DNA from: Candidatus Uhrbacteria bacterium
GTDB taxonomy: Bacteria; Patescibacteriota; Patescibacteriia; 2-12-FULL-60-25
Direction: 5' to 3'
Length of the DNA stretch: 6,001 nucleotides
NCBI GenBank assembly: GCA_009691315.1
Contig: SICT01000068.1
Coordinates: 1 to 6,001, forward strand
In this document: piece by piece, positions 5,152 through 6,001 of the stretch
How the letters are laid out: each line of letters starts with the position of its first letter
How positions within the stretch are numbered: position 1 is the stretch's first letter
Notes under the pieces: generated by a model
What the model was told of the DNA's origin: nothing
What the model saw: the letters and a program-made list of their open reading frames with translations, nothing else
Databases searched by the model: none
Translations under genes and position numbers: made by a program

Positions 5152-6001
5152 ATGAATTCGAGTGACTGGCCGTGGTCGAACGAGCGGAAACGAAAGTACG
5201 TCTGGGCAAGCCTCGCAGAGGCCGCACAAAAAGCTGGAAGTAATACGGCTGGGTATTTTGCGTCATCGGTTCAAGATGACGAAGAATTTGCACCGATCTT
5301 TCTTGATCGAAGCGAGCAGTACACCATATTGCAAGATTTCGACGCCGAAGGAAAAATCCGACTGATTGGAAAAAGTCCTGACGAAAAGCACACCTACGAT
5401 TTTGAACTTCTTGATCCGAAAAGAAATGAGCGGTCGCCGTACAGCACCCGCATTAGTAGCATTGCCGATCTCGGTAAAGACATCGACTTGCGAACCCGAG
5501 TCATGAAAATCATCACGGAATCTTTTGGGGTTACTGACGCGAGAGAGATCAGAGCAACACAATCAGTTGAACGTGGCATCCACGAATCCGAAGATGACCT
5601 TCTTTTGCTGATGGATGAACTGCTCCTGACGAAAACCGACTGGGACTCGCTCAAGCATCACACCCATCGGGTGATCGGGAATCGCTACGTCAACGTGTCA
5701 TTCAACGGTGAGGTGGTGAAGAAACTGGCTGACGCTATCTCTGGCAGGTCTTCCATTATTCGCACGAAAGCCGTTGAGCAAATGGCATCGTTGATTAAAG
5801 ACCTGATGAGCCAGGACAAACTGAATGATTTTTTTGTCCAAATCGGCGTTCCAACGTCATTGCTCCTTGATAACCAGTACTCAAAGCACGAACTCGTCTA
5901 CAACGTTCTAATCGCTTTATCATCGACTGGCGATCAGGAGGACAAGGACTTGCTCAACCGTATTCTTGAGGAGCTTGCACACCCGCTTACATTCCAAGGT
6001 A
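5152..6001 (+). CDS. Large soluble protein of unknown function, divergent from the operon (3' end cut by window edge)
   Basis: The frame is open from ATG at 5152 to the window edge, 283 codons without a stop. I recognise no family. The N-terminus is polar (DWPWSNERKRKYVW) with no signal peptide or membrane segment. Residues about 10-170 mix charged helices with a few strands; a DDLLLLMDELLL stretch near 148-159 is strongly helical and acidic. From about 184 the protein looks all-helical, with FNGEVVKKLADAISGR (184-199), NDFFVQIGVP (225-234) and LLNRILEELAHPL (267-279). Codon use is ordinary, and the length and the absence of a comparably long open frame on the opposite strand support a real gene. 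There is no recognisable Shine-Dalgarno before the ATG. It could be a partner or an antagonist of the HTH-led operon, but the only link visible is the shared intergenic region. Confidence 0.75.
   Translation, partial: MNSSDWPWSNERKRKYVWASLAEAAQKAGSNTAGYFASSVQDDEEFAPIFLDRSEQYTILQDFDAEGKIRLIGKSPDEKHTYDFELLDPKRNERSPYSTRISSIADLGKDIDLRTRVMKIITESFGVTDAREIRATQSVERGIHESEDDLLLLMDELLLTKTDWDSLKHHTHRVIGNRYVNVSFNGEVVKKLADAISGRSSIIRTKAVEQMASLIKDLMSQDKLNDFFVQIGVPTSLLLDNQYSKHELVYNVLIALSSTGDQEDKDLLNRILEELAHPLTFQG

Overview
The window holds a bacterial gene cluster: eight minus-strand genes read from about 5069 down to the left edge, and one divergent plus-strand gene that starts at 5152 and runs off the right edge. 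Almost every base is coding. The only sizeable intergenic gap is 82 bp (5070-5151), which carries the putative divergent promoters. No rRNA, tRNA, CRISPR array, transposase or terminator was seen.

The genes are very tightly packed, with ATGA-type overlaps and gaps of 3-15 bp. TGA is used as an ordinary stop, ribosome-binding sites are weak or absent, and there is a short excisionase-type HTH gene plus several small unrecognised proteins. By general impression this resembles a small-genome candidate-phylum lineage (Patescibacteria/CPR type). No phylogenetic marker is present, so the assignment is tentative.

Layout in minus-strand transcription order: a MerR/excisionase-type HTH protein (5069-4881); a Nudix hydrolase (4865-4302); a small protein with a transglutaminase-like Cys/His/Asp arrangement (4305-3829); an unrecognised 117-aa protein (3817-3464); a 12-TM major facilitator transporter (3460-2237); an NADPH-dependent FMN reductase-type flavoprotein (2244-1663); a seven-helix membrane protein with a PQ-loop-like internal duplication (1654-1067); and a protein with two P-loop kinase domains in tandem, the second uridine-kinase-like (1070 to the left edge, nearly complete). 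The plus-strand gene (5152 onward) is a soluble, mostly helical protein of at least 283 residues with no family I recognise.

The minus-strand set reads as one operon, probably controlled by its first gene. Nudix hydrolase, kinases, flavin reductase, acyl/peptide-type cysteine enzyme and exporter would suit uptake, modification, detoxification or export of a small molecule such as a nucleoside- or drug-like compound. That is an inference from the mix of families, and no substrate can be read from the sequence. Two perfect inverted repeats lie near the junction of the third and fourth genes and could form RNA hairpins inside the operon transcript.
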